Assembly (NCBI GenBank): GCA_900545005.1
Contig: UQXO01000007.1
Location: 1 to 64,000 of the forward strand
Source: an uncultured Mycoplasmatota bacterium
Lineage (GTDB): Bacteria > Bacillota_I > Bacilli_A > RF39 > UBA660
Direction of reading: 5' to 3'
DNA: 64,000 nucleotides
Below the pieces are notes generated by a model. It saw only the letters and a list, made by a program, of their open reading frames with translations. It was not told the DNA's origin and did no database searches. Below, piece by piece: positions 50,178 to 58,806 of the stretch (its first letter is position 1; the number at the start of each line of letters is the position of its first letter). The position numbers and the translations under genes were made by a program.

Positions 50178-50922
50178 AAAGAAGAGACATCGTAAATTAA
50201 ATAAAAAAAGAGTCTTTACTCTTCTTATCTTTCTATTAGGAATTATATTCTTTATTATATTTCTTTTAAATCTAAGAGTTAAAAACATCTTAATAATAGG
50301 TAATACTTATATAAAAGATAGTGAAATTATAAGAAAGTGTAATTTAAAAGACTATCCTTACTATAAAGATATTAATAAAAAGACTATTGAAAATACTATT
50401 AATAATATTCCTTTACTTAATAAAACGAAAGTTCTAAAGAAATTAAATGGTACTTTAAAAATAATTGTTGAAGAAGAAAAACCACTTCTTTACTTAAATG
50501 ATACTAGTAAGATTATAACAGATCAAAATAATACCTATGAAAATATAAACTTAGATATTATTTCTATGCCAACTTTAAAGAATAATATAAGTATAGAGAC
50601 TCAAAAATATCTAGTTACAGCTTTAAGTAAAATAAAAACTAATCTTTTAGAAATGATAAGTGAAATTGAATATACTCCTACTATTAGTCAAAATGGGACT
50701 ATAATTGATGATAAACGCTTTACTTTTTATATGAATGATTCTAATATAGCAGTGATAAATGCCATTAATATCGATAAATTTAATAATTACTTAAAGATAG
50801 TTAGTAAAACGATGGATAGTTTTGATTCTAGTGTTAAAGGAACTTATAACTTTGATTCGGGGACTAGTAATGTTTTCTTTAGTAAGTTTGGTAGTAAGGA
50901 GAGTTCTAATGATGAAAATTAA
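50170..50922 (+). CDS. divIB: Cell division protein DivIB/FtsQ
   Basis: 250 aa. A basic cytoplasmic tail (K-K-K-R-H-R-K-L-N-K-K-R), one transmembrane helix (about 15-35), then the POTRA domain (I-L-I-I-G-N-T-Y-I-K-D-S-E-I near 41) and a beta domain with V-E-E-E-K-P-L-L-Y-L near 98. It works in the FtsB-FtsL-DivIB septal complex. The identification rests on topology and the murB neighbour more than on strong motifs. Confidence 0.85.
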   Translation: MNKKKRHRKLNKKRVFTLLIFLLGIIFFIIFLLNLRVKNILIIGNTYIKDSEIIRKCNLKDYPYYKDINKKTIENTINNIPLLNKTKVLKKLNGTLKIIVEEEKPLLYLNDTSKIITDQNNTYENINLDIISMPTLKNNISIETQKYLVTALSKIKTNLLEMISEIEYTPTISQNGTIIDDKRFTFYMNDSNIAVINAINIDKFNNYLKIVSKTMDSFDSSVKGTYNFDSGTSNVFFSKFGSKESSNDEN

Positions 50923-51529
50923 TTATGATAAGAAAATGTGGGAGATTATAGATAAAGAAAAGAAGTTAAAAAGACTTTTATTACATTCTTGTTGTGCTCC
51001 TTGTAGTAGTGCTTGTCTTGAGAAATTAACTCCTTATTTTGATATTACAATTCTTTATTATAATCCTAATATTGAACCTTATGAAGAATATTTAAAAAGA
51101 AAAGAAGAAGAAATAAGATTTATTGAATATTATCCCCATCAAAATAAAATAGACATCCTTGATTGTGACTATGATCATGAAAAGTTTATAAAGATTGCTA
51201 AAGGACTGGAAGAAGAACCTGAACGGGGAAAAAGATGTCTTAAATGCTATAATCTTCGAATGGAATATACGGCTATAAAAGCTAAAGAACTAGGATATGA
51301 TTACTTTGCTACTACTCTTACTTTAAGTCCTCTAAAGGATAGTCAAGTCCTTAATAATATTGGTTATGCTATTAGTAAGAAAATAGATATTCCTTATCTA
51401 CCCAGTGACTTTAAAAAGAATAATGGCTATCAAAGAAGTATTGAACTATCAAAAGAATATAACTTATATAGACAAAACTTCTGTGGATGTATCTATTCTA
51501 AAGAAAAAAGTATAAGTAAAGATAACTAG
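50909..51529 (+). CDS. queH: Epoxyqueuosine reductase QueH
   Basis: 206 aa from the ATG at 50909, 7 bases after GGAG; it overlaps divIB by 14 bases. H-S-C-C-A-P-C-S near residue 22, Y-N-P-N-I-E-P near 46, C-x-x-C in R-C-L-K-C-Y near 112, and F-C-G-C near 190 are the Cys clusters of QueH (DUF208). It carries out the last step to queuosine in tRNA. No other queuosine genes are in the window. Confidence 0.93.
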   Translation: MMKINYDKKMWEIIDKEKKLKRLLLHSCCAPCSSACLEKLTPYFDITILYYNPNIEPYEEYLKRKEEEIRFIEYYPHQNKIDILDCDYDHEKFIKIAKGLEEEPERGKRCLKCYNLRMEYTAIKAKELGYDYFATTLTLSPLKDSQVLNNIGYAISKKIDIPYLPSDFKKNNGYQRSIELSKEYNLYRQNFCGCIYSKEKSISKDN

Positions 51530-51830
51530 ATTTCTAGTTTCTTTTTTTCGTTACTTAATCTTTTATAAGTATTTAGATAAAAAATTAAAAGCCAAAAAAA
51601 TCTTAAGAAATTTAATTTAGAAGCGTTTTTAATAGGAGATAAACTTCTTTAGAAGTTATTAAAGTTTTTCCTTGCAATTAACCTTCTAATTACTTATAAT
51701 TAACTAAGTAATAGGGAGTCTAAAAGAGCTTAAAAACTTTCTAAAAAATACTTAAAACAATTGACTTGTAGCTTTCCCTAAGATAGAATACAGCTACCAG
51801 AAAGAAAAATAACATAAGAGGAGCGATAAT
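51530..51830. other. 301-bp AT-rich gap without a gene
   Basis: Between queH and mtaB. It holds T-rich sequence after queH, no open reading frame of note, and near the 3' end the mtaB promoter. No strong hairpin was recognised apart from short AT stems. Confidence 0.7.
51761..51789 (+). promoter_or_regulatory. Promoter of mtaB
   Basis: TTGACT (51761-51766), 17-bp spacer, TAGAAT (51784-51789), 41 bases before the mtaB ATG. Confidence 0.75.
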
Positions 51831-53108
51831 ATGACCTTTAAAATCATAACATTAGGATGCAAAGTAAATACCTATGAATCAGAAGTGATGCAGGAGCATC
51901 TTCTTAAGGCAGGATATAAACTAGTAGAAGGGGATGCTAAGAGTGATATTGTTATCATTAATACCTGTTCTGTGACTAATATGGCTGATAGTAAATCAAG
52001 AAAACTAATTCGCCATACGAAAAGAGAAAATCCATCTGGAGTTTTAGTTGTCTGTGGTTGTTCAGCAGAAAATCATCAAGAAGAGTTAAAAGATTTAAAT
52101 ATTGATATTCTAATTGGAAATAATGGTAAATCTAAGATAGTTAGCCTTATTAATAACTATTTAGCCTCTAAGACTCCGTATACCTATTTTGCGGGGACAA
52201 GAGATTTAGACTTTGAAGATATGGAAGTTGATAAGTTTACAACTCATACTAGAGGATTTATTAAAGTTCAGGATGGATGTAATAATTTTTGTACTTATTG
52301 TATTATCCCTTATATGCGGGGAAATATTCGAAGTAAGAATTTTAATGTGGCTTTAAAAGAGGCCGAAAACCTAGTTAATAATGGGCATCAAGAAATCGTT
52401 TTAACCGGAATTCATACTGGTTCTTATGGTCGTGGTACCGACCATGATTTAACAGATTTAATTAATGCTATGTCAAAAATTGCCGGTTTAAAAAACATTC
52501 GTATATCTAGTATTGAAATAACCGAATTAGATGAAAAATTTATGGAAATGTTAAAGACTAATCCTAAAGTTTGTCATCATATGCATATTCCTTTACAATC
52601 GGGTTCTGATAAGATTTTAAAACTTATGAATAGAAAATATAATAAGAGTGAGTTCTTAAAGAAAATTAAAGAGATTAGAGAATGTATTCCCGATATTAAT
52701 ATTACTACCGATGTTATTACCGGGTTTCCTAGTGAGACGGAAAGTGATTTTGAAGAATGTTTAGAATTTTGCAAGACGGTTGGCTTTAGTAAAATTCATA
52801 CCTTTCCTTATTCCGAAAGAACCGGGACAGTGGCTGCTAAAATGCCTAATCAAGTACCTGTAAACATCAGAAAAGAGCGTGCTAAAAGACTAATTGCTTT
52901 ATCTGATAAATTAGAACTTATCTATAACCAAGACCAAATTGGTAAGACTTTTCCAGTCTTAATTGAAGAAGTAAAAAATGATACTTCCATTGGACATACT
53001 TCGACTTACTTAAAAGTTTTGGTAAATAAAAGTCTTGAACATAATAAGTTCTATGATATTACGATTACCCAGGCTTTTAATGACCATGTTATAGGCATTG
53101 TAAAATAA
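51831..53108 (+). CDS. mtaB: tRNA t6A37 methylthiotransferase MtaB
   Basis: 425 aa, site AGGAGCG. N-terminal UPF0004 domain with G-C-K-V-N-T-Y-E-S (Cys10), N-T-C-S-V-T (about 46) and C-G-C-S-A-E (about 80). The radical SAM cluster is C-N-N-F-C-T-Y-C near 147-154, and a C-terminal TRAM domain follows. The K-V-N-T-Y-E form points to MtaB rather than MiaB. It converts t6A37 to ms2t6A37 in tRNA decoding ANN codons. Confidence 0.95.
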   Translation: MTFKIITLGCKVNTYESEVMQEHLLKAGYKLVEGDAKSDIVIINTCSVTNMADSKSRKLIRHTKRENPSGVLVVCGCSAENHQEELKDLNIDILIGNNGKSKIVSLINNYLASKTPYTYFAGTRDLDFEDMEVDKFTTHTRGFIKVQDGCNNFCTYCIIPYMRGNIRSKNFNVALKEAENLVNNGHQEIVLTGIHTGSYGRGTDHDLTDLINAMSKIAGLKNIRISSIEITELDEKFMEMLKTNPKVCHHMHIPLQSGSDKILKLMNRKYNKSEFLKKIKEIRECIPDINITTDVITGFPSETESDFEECLEFCKTVGFSKIHTFPYSERTGTVAAKMPNQVPVNIRKERAKRLIALSDKLELIYNQDQIGKTFPVLIEEVKNDTSIGHTSTYLKVLVNKSLEHNKFYDITITQAFNDHVIGIVK

Positions 53109-53143
53109 ATGTGCTATACTGATTATAATGATAGGTGGTAGTT

Positions 53144-53638
53144 ATGTATCCAAAAATCTTAAATAATTATATTTTTAATGAATTTTTAAAGTCTTTAATC
53201 ATCACCTTAATTCTCATAATAGTGGCTTTTAATATTGCTAGTTATCTTTATAAGAAAAATATGAGTAATGTTTATACTACTTCTAATTTAGTTATTGATA
53301 TTGCTCCGGAAATTAAACATGACCTTGCTAAACTTACCGATGTTGATTCTTTTAAGGAAAAAGGAAATATCATTGGCATTACTAATAATAGGAAAGATAC
53401 TTCTTATAAAATTCTTCTTTGTGGAAAGAAAAATGATAATCTGCGTCTTAATATTAATAATACCTCTATTAAGAATTTAAGTTCTTATACTTATAATAAT
53501 TCTTGTTATACCTTAGTAGAGGCTCCTAGCTATAAAGAAACTACTGATATGTATGAAGTAAAACTCTTTATTCCTGCTAGTTCCCTAATAAGTGATTATT
53601 ATGCCTCATATGAACTTAAAGTCCAAGAAAATAACTAA
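53144..53638 (+). CDS. Unrecognised membrane-anchored protein
   Basis: 164 aa from the ATG at 53144 (site AGGTGGTAG). One N-terminal transmembrane helix (about 17-38), then an extracytoplasmic domain with two separated cysteines (I-L-L-C-G-K and S-C-Y-T-L). It ends 23 bases inside the convergent ylbJ 3' end. No family recognised. Confidence 0.72.
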   Translation: MYPKILNNYIFNEFLKSLIITLILIIVAFNIASYLYKKNMSNVYTTSNLVIDIAPEIKHDLAKLTDVDSFKEKGNIIGITNNRKDTSYKILLCGKKNDNLRLNINNTSIKNLSSYTYNNSCYTLVEAPSYKETTDMYEVKLFIPASSLISDYYASYELKVQENN

Positions 53639-54467
53639 GTAAAAAGATACTAACACTTAAAAAAGAGGCATAAAATCTTCCTAAGATATATCTAGTAAGT
53701 GAGATATAACTATTCTTTAAAACTGCTTTAATCTGCATAAAGATAGAAATACCACCAAAATTAATAAAGATTAAAGCTAGCATACTTTTAGACATCAAAG
53801 AAGTATTTAAAGTAACTAAATAATTAAGACCATTACTGACTTCTAAAATACCTACTAAAAAGCCTAAATCTTTAGGAATTAAAAGACTTAAAAGATTAAA
53901 AAGAATAATCATACCTAGGACATTTAAAAAGATATCTTTAGCATTATTAACTTCCTCTACTAGTAAATCTCCTAAAGAAATTTCTTTATTTCTTTTTAAA
54001 GGTTTACCTTTAGTCTTATGAATAAAATATAATAAGATATTACTAAAATAAGAGATAAATATAATCTTAAAGACAATATTAAGTGGTAGGAATAGTTTTA
54101 ACATCGTATACAAGAAGAGAGGATTAAGAAAGAAGTTAGCCATTATATAAGAATTAGCATCTTCTTTACTAATTATGCCCTTAATAACTAAGTCATTAAG
54201 AATAATATAGCTACTAGGACTTCCACATAAAAGGCTTAAAAGAAAGATATAAAGATAATTTGACTTTGTTAACCGATAAATATAGTAGGGAAAGTTATAA
54301 TTAATTAAGACTTTACTTAAAATATACATTGGAAACAAAGAAATAAAGACCTTGGTAATAAAAAGCTTACAACTATTTAAAATAGAATTGGCAATGATTC
54401 CAGTATTTGTAAACAATAAGTAAACTATAAATAGACAACAAAGTATAATAAGTAAATTTCGTTTCAT
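53616..54467 (-). CDS. ylbJ: Sporulation integral membrane protein YlbJ
   Basis: 283 aa, six or more transmembrane segments. It contains S-L-F-P-M-Y-I-L-S near residue 42, L-C-G-S-P-S-S-Y-I near 78 and N-F-F-L-N-P-L-F-L near 108, the nucleoside-recognition (gate) type motifs of YlbJ. In Bacillus it is a sporulation gene of the mother cell. It is divergent from the ylbL-like gene; ylbJ and ylbL are also close together in Bacillus. Confidence 0.85.
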   Translation of the reverse strand: MKRNLLIILCCLFIVYLLFTNTGIIANSILNSCKLFITKVFISLFPMYILSKVLINYNFPYYIYRLTKSNYLYIFLLSLLCGSPSSYIILNDLVIKGIISKEDANSYIMANFFLNPLFLYTMLKLFLPLNIVFKIIFISYFSNILLYFIHKTKGKPLKRNKEISLGDLLVEEVNNAKDIFLNVLGMIILFNLLSLLIPKDLGFLVGILEVSNGLNYLVTLNTSLMSKSMLALIFINFGGISIFMQIKAVLKNSYISLTRYILGRFYASFLSVSIFLLSYFLGL

Positions 54468-54509
54468 ATCTTTATCCTTTTTTGGTATAATTAAGTAAGG
54501 TGATTCAAT

Positions 54510-55517
54510 TTGACTAATAAATACTATGCAAAATTAAAAAAAATTATCCAAGAAAATCTTGGCTATATAATAATTACGCTGGGAATAATTACTCTTTTTT
54601 GGATTGATACTCCTTATGTCATTTATACTCCAGGTTCTTTTATTGATTTAAGTGATCGTATTACAGTGGATAATACGAAAGAAGAGATTAATGGGACTTT
54701 GGGAATGGCTTATGTTAGTGTCGTTAAAGCTTCACCCTTCTTTGTAGGATTAAGTTATTTAAATAAAAATTGGGATTTAGTTAGTAAAGACCAAATTAAG
54801 TATGATGATGAGTCAATTAAAGATGCTAATGAAAGAGAAAAACTTAGTATGGAAGAATCCATTAGTAATGCCAAACTTGCCGCTTTTAAAGAGGCCGGTA
54901 AACCCTCTACCATTACTAATACGAGACATGTTATAACTTATTTAGATAGTAGTGATACCGAACTTAAATTATTTGATGAAATTAAAAGAGTAGAGGGTAA
55001 AGATATTAGTGATATTGAATCGATTAAGAAAATAGTAGCTACTAAAGAGGTAGGGGATTATCTTACTTTAGAAGTCGTAAGAAAAGATAATCTTATAAGT
55101 GTAAAGTCGGTTGTCTATGAAGAAGATGGTCGTAAACTAATCGGCGTATCCTTAACTAATGTTAATGAAGTAACGACTGAGCCCCAAATAAAATTACAAG
55201 CTAAAACCAATGAATCTGGTCCTTCTGGCGGATTAATGATGTCTTTAAGTATCTATGATGCTATTAGTCCCCTAGACCTAGCTAAGGGGCGAAAGATTAT
55301 TGGTACTGGCACCATAGCGCCTGATGGCACCGTCGGCGCTATTGGGGGCGTTAAATATAAATTAATCGGGGCGGTTAAAAATAAGGCTGATATCTTCTTA
55401 GTTCCTAAAGATAATTATGAAGAAGCTAAAAAAGTAGCAAAAGATTATAAATTTAATATTAAAATAATCTCTGTATCTAGTCTTAAAGAAGCAATAAAGG
55501 AGTTAGAAAGTGAATAA
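54510..55517 (+). CDS. ylbL: YlbL-type PDZ and Lon-like (S16) membrane protease
   Basis: 335 aa from a TTG start, 6 bases after AAGGTGAT. One N-terminal helix (about 16-32), a PDZ segment (V-E-G-K-D-I-S-D near 165), and a Lon-type protease domain with Ser in E-S-G-P-S-G-G-L-M-M near 240 and Lys in G-G-V-K-Y-K-L-I-G near 287. The Ser/Lys dyad is intact. TATAAT in the divergent region with ylbJ provides its promoter. Confidence 0.9.
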   Translation: MTNKYYAKLKKIIQENLGYIIITLGIITLFWIDTPYVIYTPGSFIDLSDRITVDNTKEEINGTLGMAYVSVVKASPFFVGLSYLNKNWDLVSKDQIKYDDESIKDANEREKLSMEESISNAKLAAFKEAGKPSTITNTRHVITYLDSSDTELKLFDEIKRVEGKDISDIESIKKIVATKEVGDYLTLEVVRKDNLISVKSVVYEEDGRKLIGVSLTNVNEVTTEPQIKLQAKTNESGPSGGLMMSLSIYDAISPLDLAKGRKIIGTGTIAPDGTVGAIGGVKYKLIGAVKNKADIFLVPKDNYEEAKKVAKDYKFNIKIISVSSLKEAIKELESE

Positions 55518-56109
55518 CAGTTATTATAATAAAGATGTCTATAACGATTTAGAACCTATTAATAAATGTACTTATTTTAATGAATGGTTTAAGATAGTTG
55601 AACCTATTCTTTTGAATGACGAATTTCAACGTCGTAAACTATTCCTTCATCATGAGAACTCAGTCTGGGAACATTCAATCATTGTTTCTTTTAAATCCTT
55701 TTTAGTAGCTAAATTTTATAATCTAAATGTCTATGATGCGACAATTGCTGGGCTTTTACATGACTTTTATCCCCAAGCTTGGCAATTTAATCAAGAATTA
55801 TATGACCTTGACCCTACTTATTTTTTAAGATATTTTAAAAAACATAAAAATATCAAAGAATGGCACGGACTTGTCCATGGCAAAGAAGCTGCTCTTAATG
55901 CCAAGAAATATTTTCCTGACTTTGTTAATAAACGTATTCTTGATAGTATTAAATATCATATGTTTCCCCTTACGGTTATTCCTCCTCACTATCTTGAAGG
56001 TTGGATTGTAACTTCAATGGATAAAAAAGCTTCCGTATCTGTTCTTAAAGATTTTAAAGAACTACCTAATTATGTAGGAATTCGTACTCATCGCGTTCGT
56101 AAAGATTAG
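55510..56109 (+). CDS. HD-domain phosphohydrolase
   Basis: 199 aa from a GTG start 7 bases after AAGGAG, overlapping ylbL by 8 bases. H-H-E-N-S-V-W-E-H near residue 46, L-L-H-D-F-Y near 82, H-G-K-E-A-A near 121 and Y-H-M-F-P-L near 148, with Asp near 170, complete the HD metal site. Substrate unknown. Confidence 0.85.
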   Translation: MNNSYYNKDVYNDLEPINKCTYFNEWFKIVEPILLNDEFQRRKLFLHHENSVWEHSIIVSFKSFLVAKFYNLNVYDATIAGLLHDFYPQAWQFNQELYDLDPTYFLRYFKKHKNIKEWHGLVHGKEAALNAKKYFPDFVNKRILDSIKYHMFPLTVIPPHYLEGWIVTSMDKKASVSVLKDFKELPNYVGIRTHRVRKD

Positions 56110-56128
56110 TATAAATAATAAAAATAAG

Positions 56129-56145
56129 CCCATAATAAAAATGGG
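56129..56145 (+). promoter_or_regulatory. Small hairpin overlapping the ribosome site of the deacetylase gene
   Basis: CCCAT (56129-56133) can pair with ATGGG (56141-56145). The last two G of the stem belong to the GGTGAT ribosome site before the ATG at 56153. Confidence 0.4.
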
Positions 56146-56152
56146 TGATTAG

Positions 56153-56989
56153 ATGAAAAATTTACTTAGCTATAGTCTTGTTTTAATATTTATTGGGATT
56201 ATAGTTTTTTTAAATCCTGTTAAAATATCTGAACAGTCAGTAACTCATAATCAAAATCTAGGAATAGATACGACGAGTAGAGAAGATAAAATTACCAATG
56301 AAGAAGATAATTCTAAAAGAAATGAAATCCTAGATGAAAATAATGATATTGATGATAAAGAAAAAGATAATATTAAAGAAAAGAAACCCCTTAAATATGT
56401 AGCTTTAACTTTTGATGATGGTCCTAGTAGTTTTACGGAAGAAATCATCGATTTATTACAAAAATACAATTATAATGCAACCTTTTTTGTCCTCGGAAAT
56501 AAGCTTAATCTTAATTATAAAGATATTTTAAAGAAGTCAATTAAAAATGGTAATGAAATAGGAGTTCATGGTTATTCTCATCGTTCATTTACTAAAATGC
56601 GCCAAGCTACTATGGAAGAAGAAATTACTAAGACTAAAAAATATATTAAAAACTTAACTGGTTATGAATCCACTTTAGTAAGACCACCCTATGGAAATAT
56701 TACGAAAACTATCAAAAATTATAATCTAGGACCTTATATTCTTTGGAATAATGATACCCTAGATTGGAAATTAAGAGATGCTAATAAAATATCATCAAGA
56801 TTAATTAATAGTATTGAAGATAAGAGTATTATTTTGATGCATGATACTTATTTAACGACTTTTAAAGCTCTAGAGATAATTTTACCTTACTTAAAAGAAA
56901 ATAATTATGTTGTAACTACGGTCTCTAAAATCTATGAATTAAATGGAATTACTTTAGAAAATAATAAGAGCTATCGTTATATTAAATAA
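56153..56989 (+). CDS. Membrane-anchored polysaccharide deacetylase
   Basis: 278 aa. N-terminal anchor (about 4-22), an acidic disordered linker to about residue 80, then the NodB domain: T-F-D-D-G-P near 87, H-G-Y-S-H near 140 (metal His pair), R-P-P-Y-G near 175, and I-L-M-H-D near 225. The metal triad D-H-H is present. Likely substrate is peptidoglycan or another cell-wall glycan; sporulation-specific PdaA-type function is possible but not shown. Confidence 0.92.
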   Translation: MKNLLSYSLVLIFIGIIVFLNPVKISEQSVTHNQNLGIDTTSREDKITNEEDNSKRNEILDENNDIDDKEKDNIKEKKPLKYVALTFDDGPSSFTEEIIDLLQKYNYNATFFVLGNKLNLNYKDILKKSIKNGNEIGVHGYSHRSFTKMRQATMEEEITKTKKYIKNLTGYESTLVRPPYGNITKTIKNYNLGPYILWNNDTLDWKLRDANKISSRLINSIEDKSIILMHDTYLTTFKALEIILPYLKENNYVVTTVSKIYELNGITLENNKSYRYIK

Positions 56990-57365
56990 GAGGAAGTTCT
57001 TCATCAATAACATCACTCTTAGAGGCTACATATAGACTTATGGCCCCTCCAATTAAAAAGAGAATACTAGCTATAAAGATTAAATCGGTATAGAATTTTT
57101 TCTTCTTATTAGAATTATATCTTGTTAAGCTAGTCTCATCTTGATAAGCTATATAAACAAAATAAATATAAATTAAAAGAATAACTGTTAAAACAACTTT
57201 ATTAATATTTTGAAATTTCTTTTTGTAGAAAGGTTGATTAGTCTTAAGATAAAGTTTTTCTAAATAATTAGAGTATAAATTAAAACCGATTAAAAAAATA
57301 TAGATAATCCATATAAAGCTTTCTATATCAATTCGTTTTAATGATAGTTTCTTTTCTGTATCCAT
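56982..57365 (-). CDS. Unrecognised membrane protein near the tRNA pair
   Basis: 127 aa, with about four hydrophobic segments (about 12-30, 50-70, 88-108). A TATAAT stands only 5 bases before the ATG on the minus strand and no ribosome site is visible, so translation may be leaderless or the true start may differ. It overlaps the deacetylase 3' end by 8 bases, tail to tail. Confidence 0.65.
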   Translation of the reverse strand: MDTEKKLSLKRIDIESFIWIIYIFLIGFNLYSNYLEKLYLKTNQPFYKKKFQNINKVVLTVILLIYIYFVYIAYQDETSLTRYNSNKKKKFYTDLIFIASILFLIGGAISLYVASKSDVIDEELPLI

Positions 57366-57552
57366 ACTAAATTATATGAGCAAGATGATTATTTTCATAC
57401 AAGAAATAAGCCTTTTTAAATTTACTATAAGTAAAACAAAGAAACTTATTTCTAAAAAAATAAATAGTTTAAACGAAAATTATTAAAAATAATAAAAAAA
57501 CAGTTGCAAAATAAATTAAAGTTTAGTAAAATTAAGAAGTCAGCAAGAAAAT

Positions 57553-57629
<77 letters not shown>

Positions 57630-57641
57630 TTTTATTTTACT

Positions 57642-57717
57642 GGCCTGTTGGTGAAGCGGTTAACACATATGCCTTTCACGCATACATACATGGGTTCAAA
57701 TCCCGTACAGGTCACCA
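57642..57717 (+). tRNA. tRNA-Glu (UUC)
   Basis: 76 nt with encoded CCA. Acceptor GGCCTGT pairs with ACAGGTC; anticodon loop CTTTCAC. Confidence 0.95.
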
Positions 57718-57727
57718 ATTGACAATC

Positions 57728-57752
57728 AAAGCCCCGTGTTGTGGGCTTTTTT
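57728..57752 (+). terminator. Intrinsic terminator of the tRNA-Ile/tRNA-Glu unit
   Basis: Stem AAAGCCC / GGGCTTT with T tail, 11 bases after tRNA-Glu. Confidence 0.9.
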
Positions 57753-57836
57753 AATTTATCAGATATTTAAAAACCGTAAGGACAAGTTGGACTTTAAAAC
57801 CCAAGTTTCCTATGTTATAATAAGACCGGTGATTTT

Positions 57837-58109
57837 GTGAAAAAAGAAAAAGATTATTTTCAAACCGAAGAAGGAAAATTTATTAAACATCAAGTAAAAA
57901 AAATTAAGATTGAAGGAATTTTATGTCTTGCTTTAGGACTCATTTACTTAGTATTTAATATCTATCAAAAAGAAAAATGGTATATGTATTTAGTAACTTT
58001 AGCTTTATTTGTCTTTGGCATTTATTTTCTTTATCAAGCAAATAAGATTAAAATTACGAAACAACTACTTTATAATTATAAAGTAAATAATGAGGAAAAA
58101 AAGGAGTAA
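57837..58109 (+). CDS. Small two-helix membrane protein upstream of ruvX
   Basis: 90 aa from a GTG start, 6 bases after GGTGAT. A charged N-terminus, then two hydrophobic helices (about 28-45 and 50-67), then a basic tail. It takes the place of the IreB-like gene often found before ruvX and is not related to it in sequence. A TATAAT lies at 57816-57821. Function unknown; cotranscribed with ruvX (3-base gap). Confidence 0.7.
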   Translation: MKKEKDYFQTEEGKFIKHQVKKIKIEGILCLALGLIYLVFNIYQKEKWYMYLVTLALFVFGIYFLYQANKIKITKQLLYNYKVNNEEKKE

Positions 58110-58112
58110 AAA

Positions 58113-58538
58113 ATGAGTACAATTGGTCTTGATCTTGGCACGAGAACCTTAGGAGTAGCAATCTCTAGAACTGGATTAATAGCGGGTCCTTATACTCTTT
58201 TAAAATATCAAGATGAAAACTATGATTATTTAGCTTCTGAGATTAAAAAAATTGTTTTAAAAGAGCAGGTTGATTCTATAGCGTTAGGATTTCCTAAGAA
58301 TATGAATAATACTTGTGGCTTTGCTACCGAGCGAACTATGAAATTCTTAAATGTTTTAAAGAATTATGTCGAGGTTCCGATTACTTTGATTGATGAAAGA
58401 TTGAGTACGGTGGAAGCTAATAATATCCTGCTTACTAATGATATGTCAAGAAAGAAAAGAAAAGAAATTATAGATGTAACAGCGGCGATGATTATACTTG
58501 ATACTTATTTAAAGAAAAGGAATAATAATGAAAAATAA
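58113..58538 (+). CDS. ruvX: Putative Holliday junction resolvase RuvX (YqgF)
   Basis: 141 aa. RNase H-like fold: G-L-D-L-G-T-R-T-L-G-V-A near residue 5 with the first catalytic Asp, then I-D-E-R-L-S-T-V-E-A near 97 and the C-terminal D-V-T-A-A-M-I-I-L near 125. Family is linked to rRNA 5' processing or junction resolution. It overlaps the next gene by 11 bases. Confidence 0.93.
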   Translation: MSTIGLDLGTRTLGVAISRTGLIAGPYTLLKYQDENYDYLASEIKKIVLKEQVDSIALGFPKNMNNTCGFATERTMKFLNVLKNYVEVPITLIDERLSTVEANNILLTNDMSRKKRKEIIDVTAAMIILDTYLKKRNNNEK

Positions 58539-58806
58539 TAAAATTAGATTAATAAATGATGCGGGGGAAGAAAAAGAATTTGACCCATTATTTACTTTTG
58601 AAAGTGATGAAACCAAGAAAAGTTACATTGTCTATACTGACCATGAAAAAGATAAGGATGGTAAAGAAAAAGTTTATGCCTCTATCTATGATAGTACCGG
58701 TAAAGACAATAATCTTTATCCAATTGAAACGGAAAAAGAATGGAATTTAATTTTCAATGTTTTAGAATCAATTCAAAAGAAGTTGGAAGAAGAACAACAT
58801 GTCTAA
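58528..58806 (+). CDS. yrzB: DUF1292 protein YrzB
   Basis: 92 aa. Central F-x-S-D-E-T-K-K-S-Y-I-V-Y-T and I-Y-P-I-E-T-E-x-E-W-x-x-x-F-x-V-L match DUF1292, here as L-Y-P-I-E-T-E-K-E-W-N. It sits between ruvX and mltG, the conserved place of yrzB. Function unknown. Confidence 0.9.
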   Translation: MKNNKIRLINDAGEEKEFDPLFTFESDETKKSYIVYTDHEKDKDGKEKVYASIYDSTGKDNNLYPIETEKEWNLIFNVLESIQKKLEEEQHV

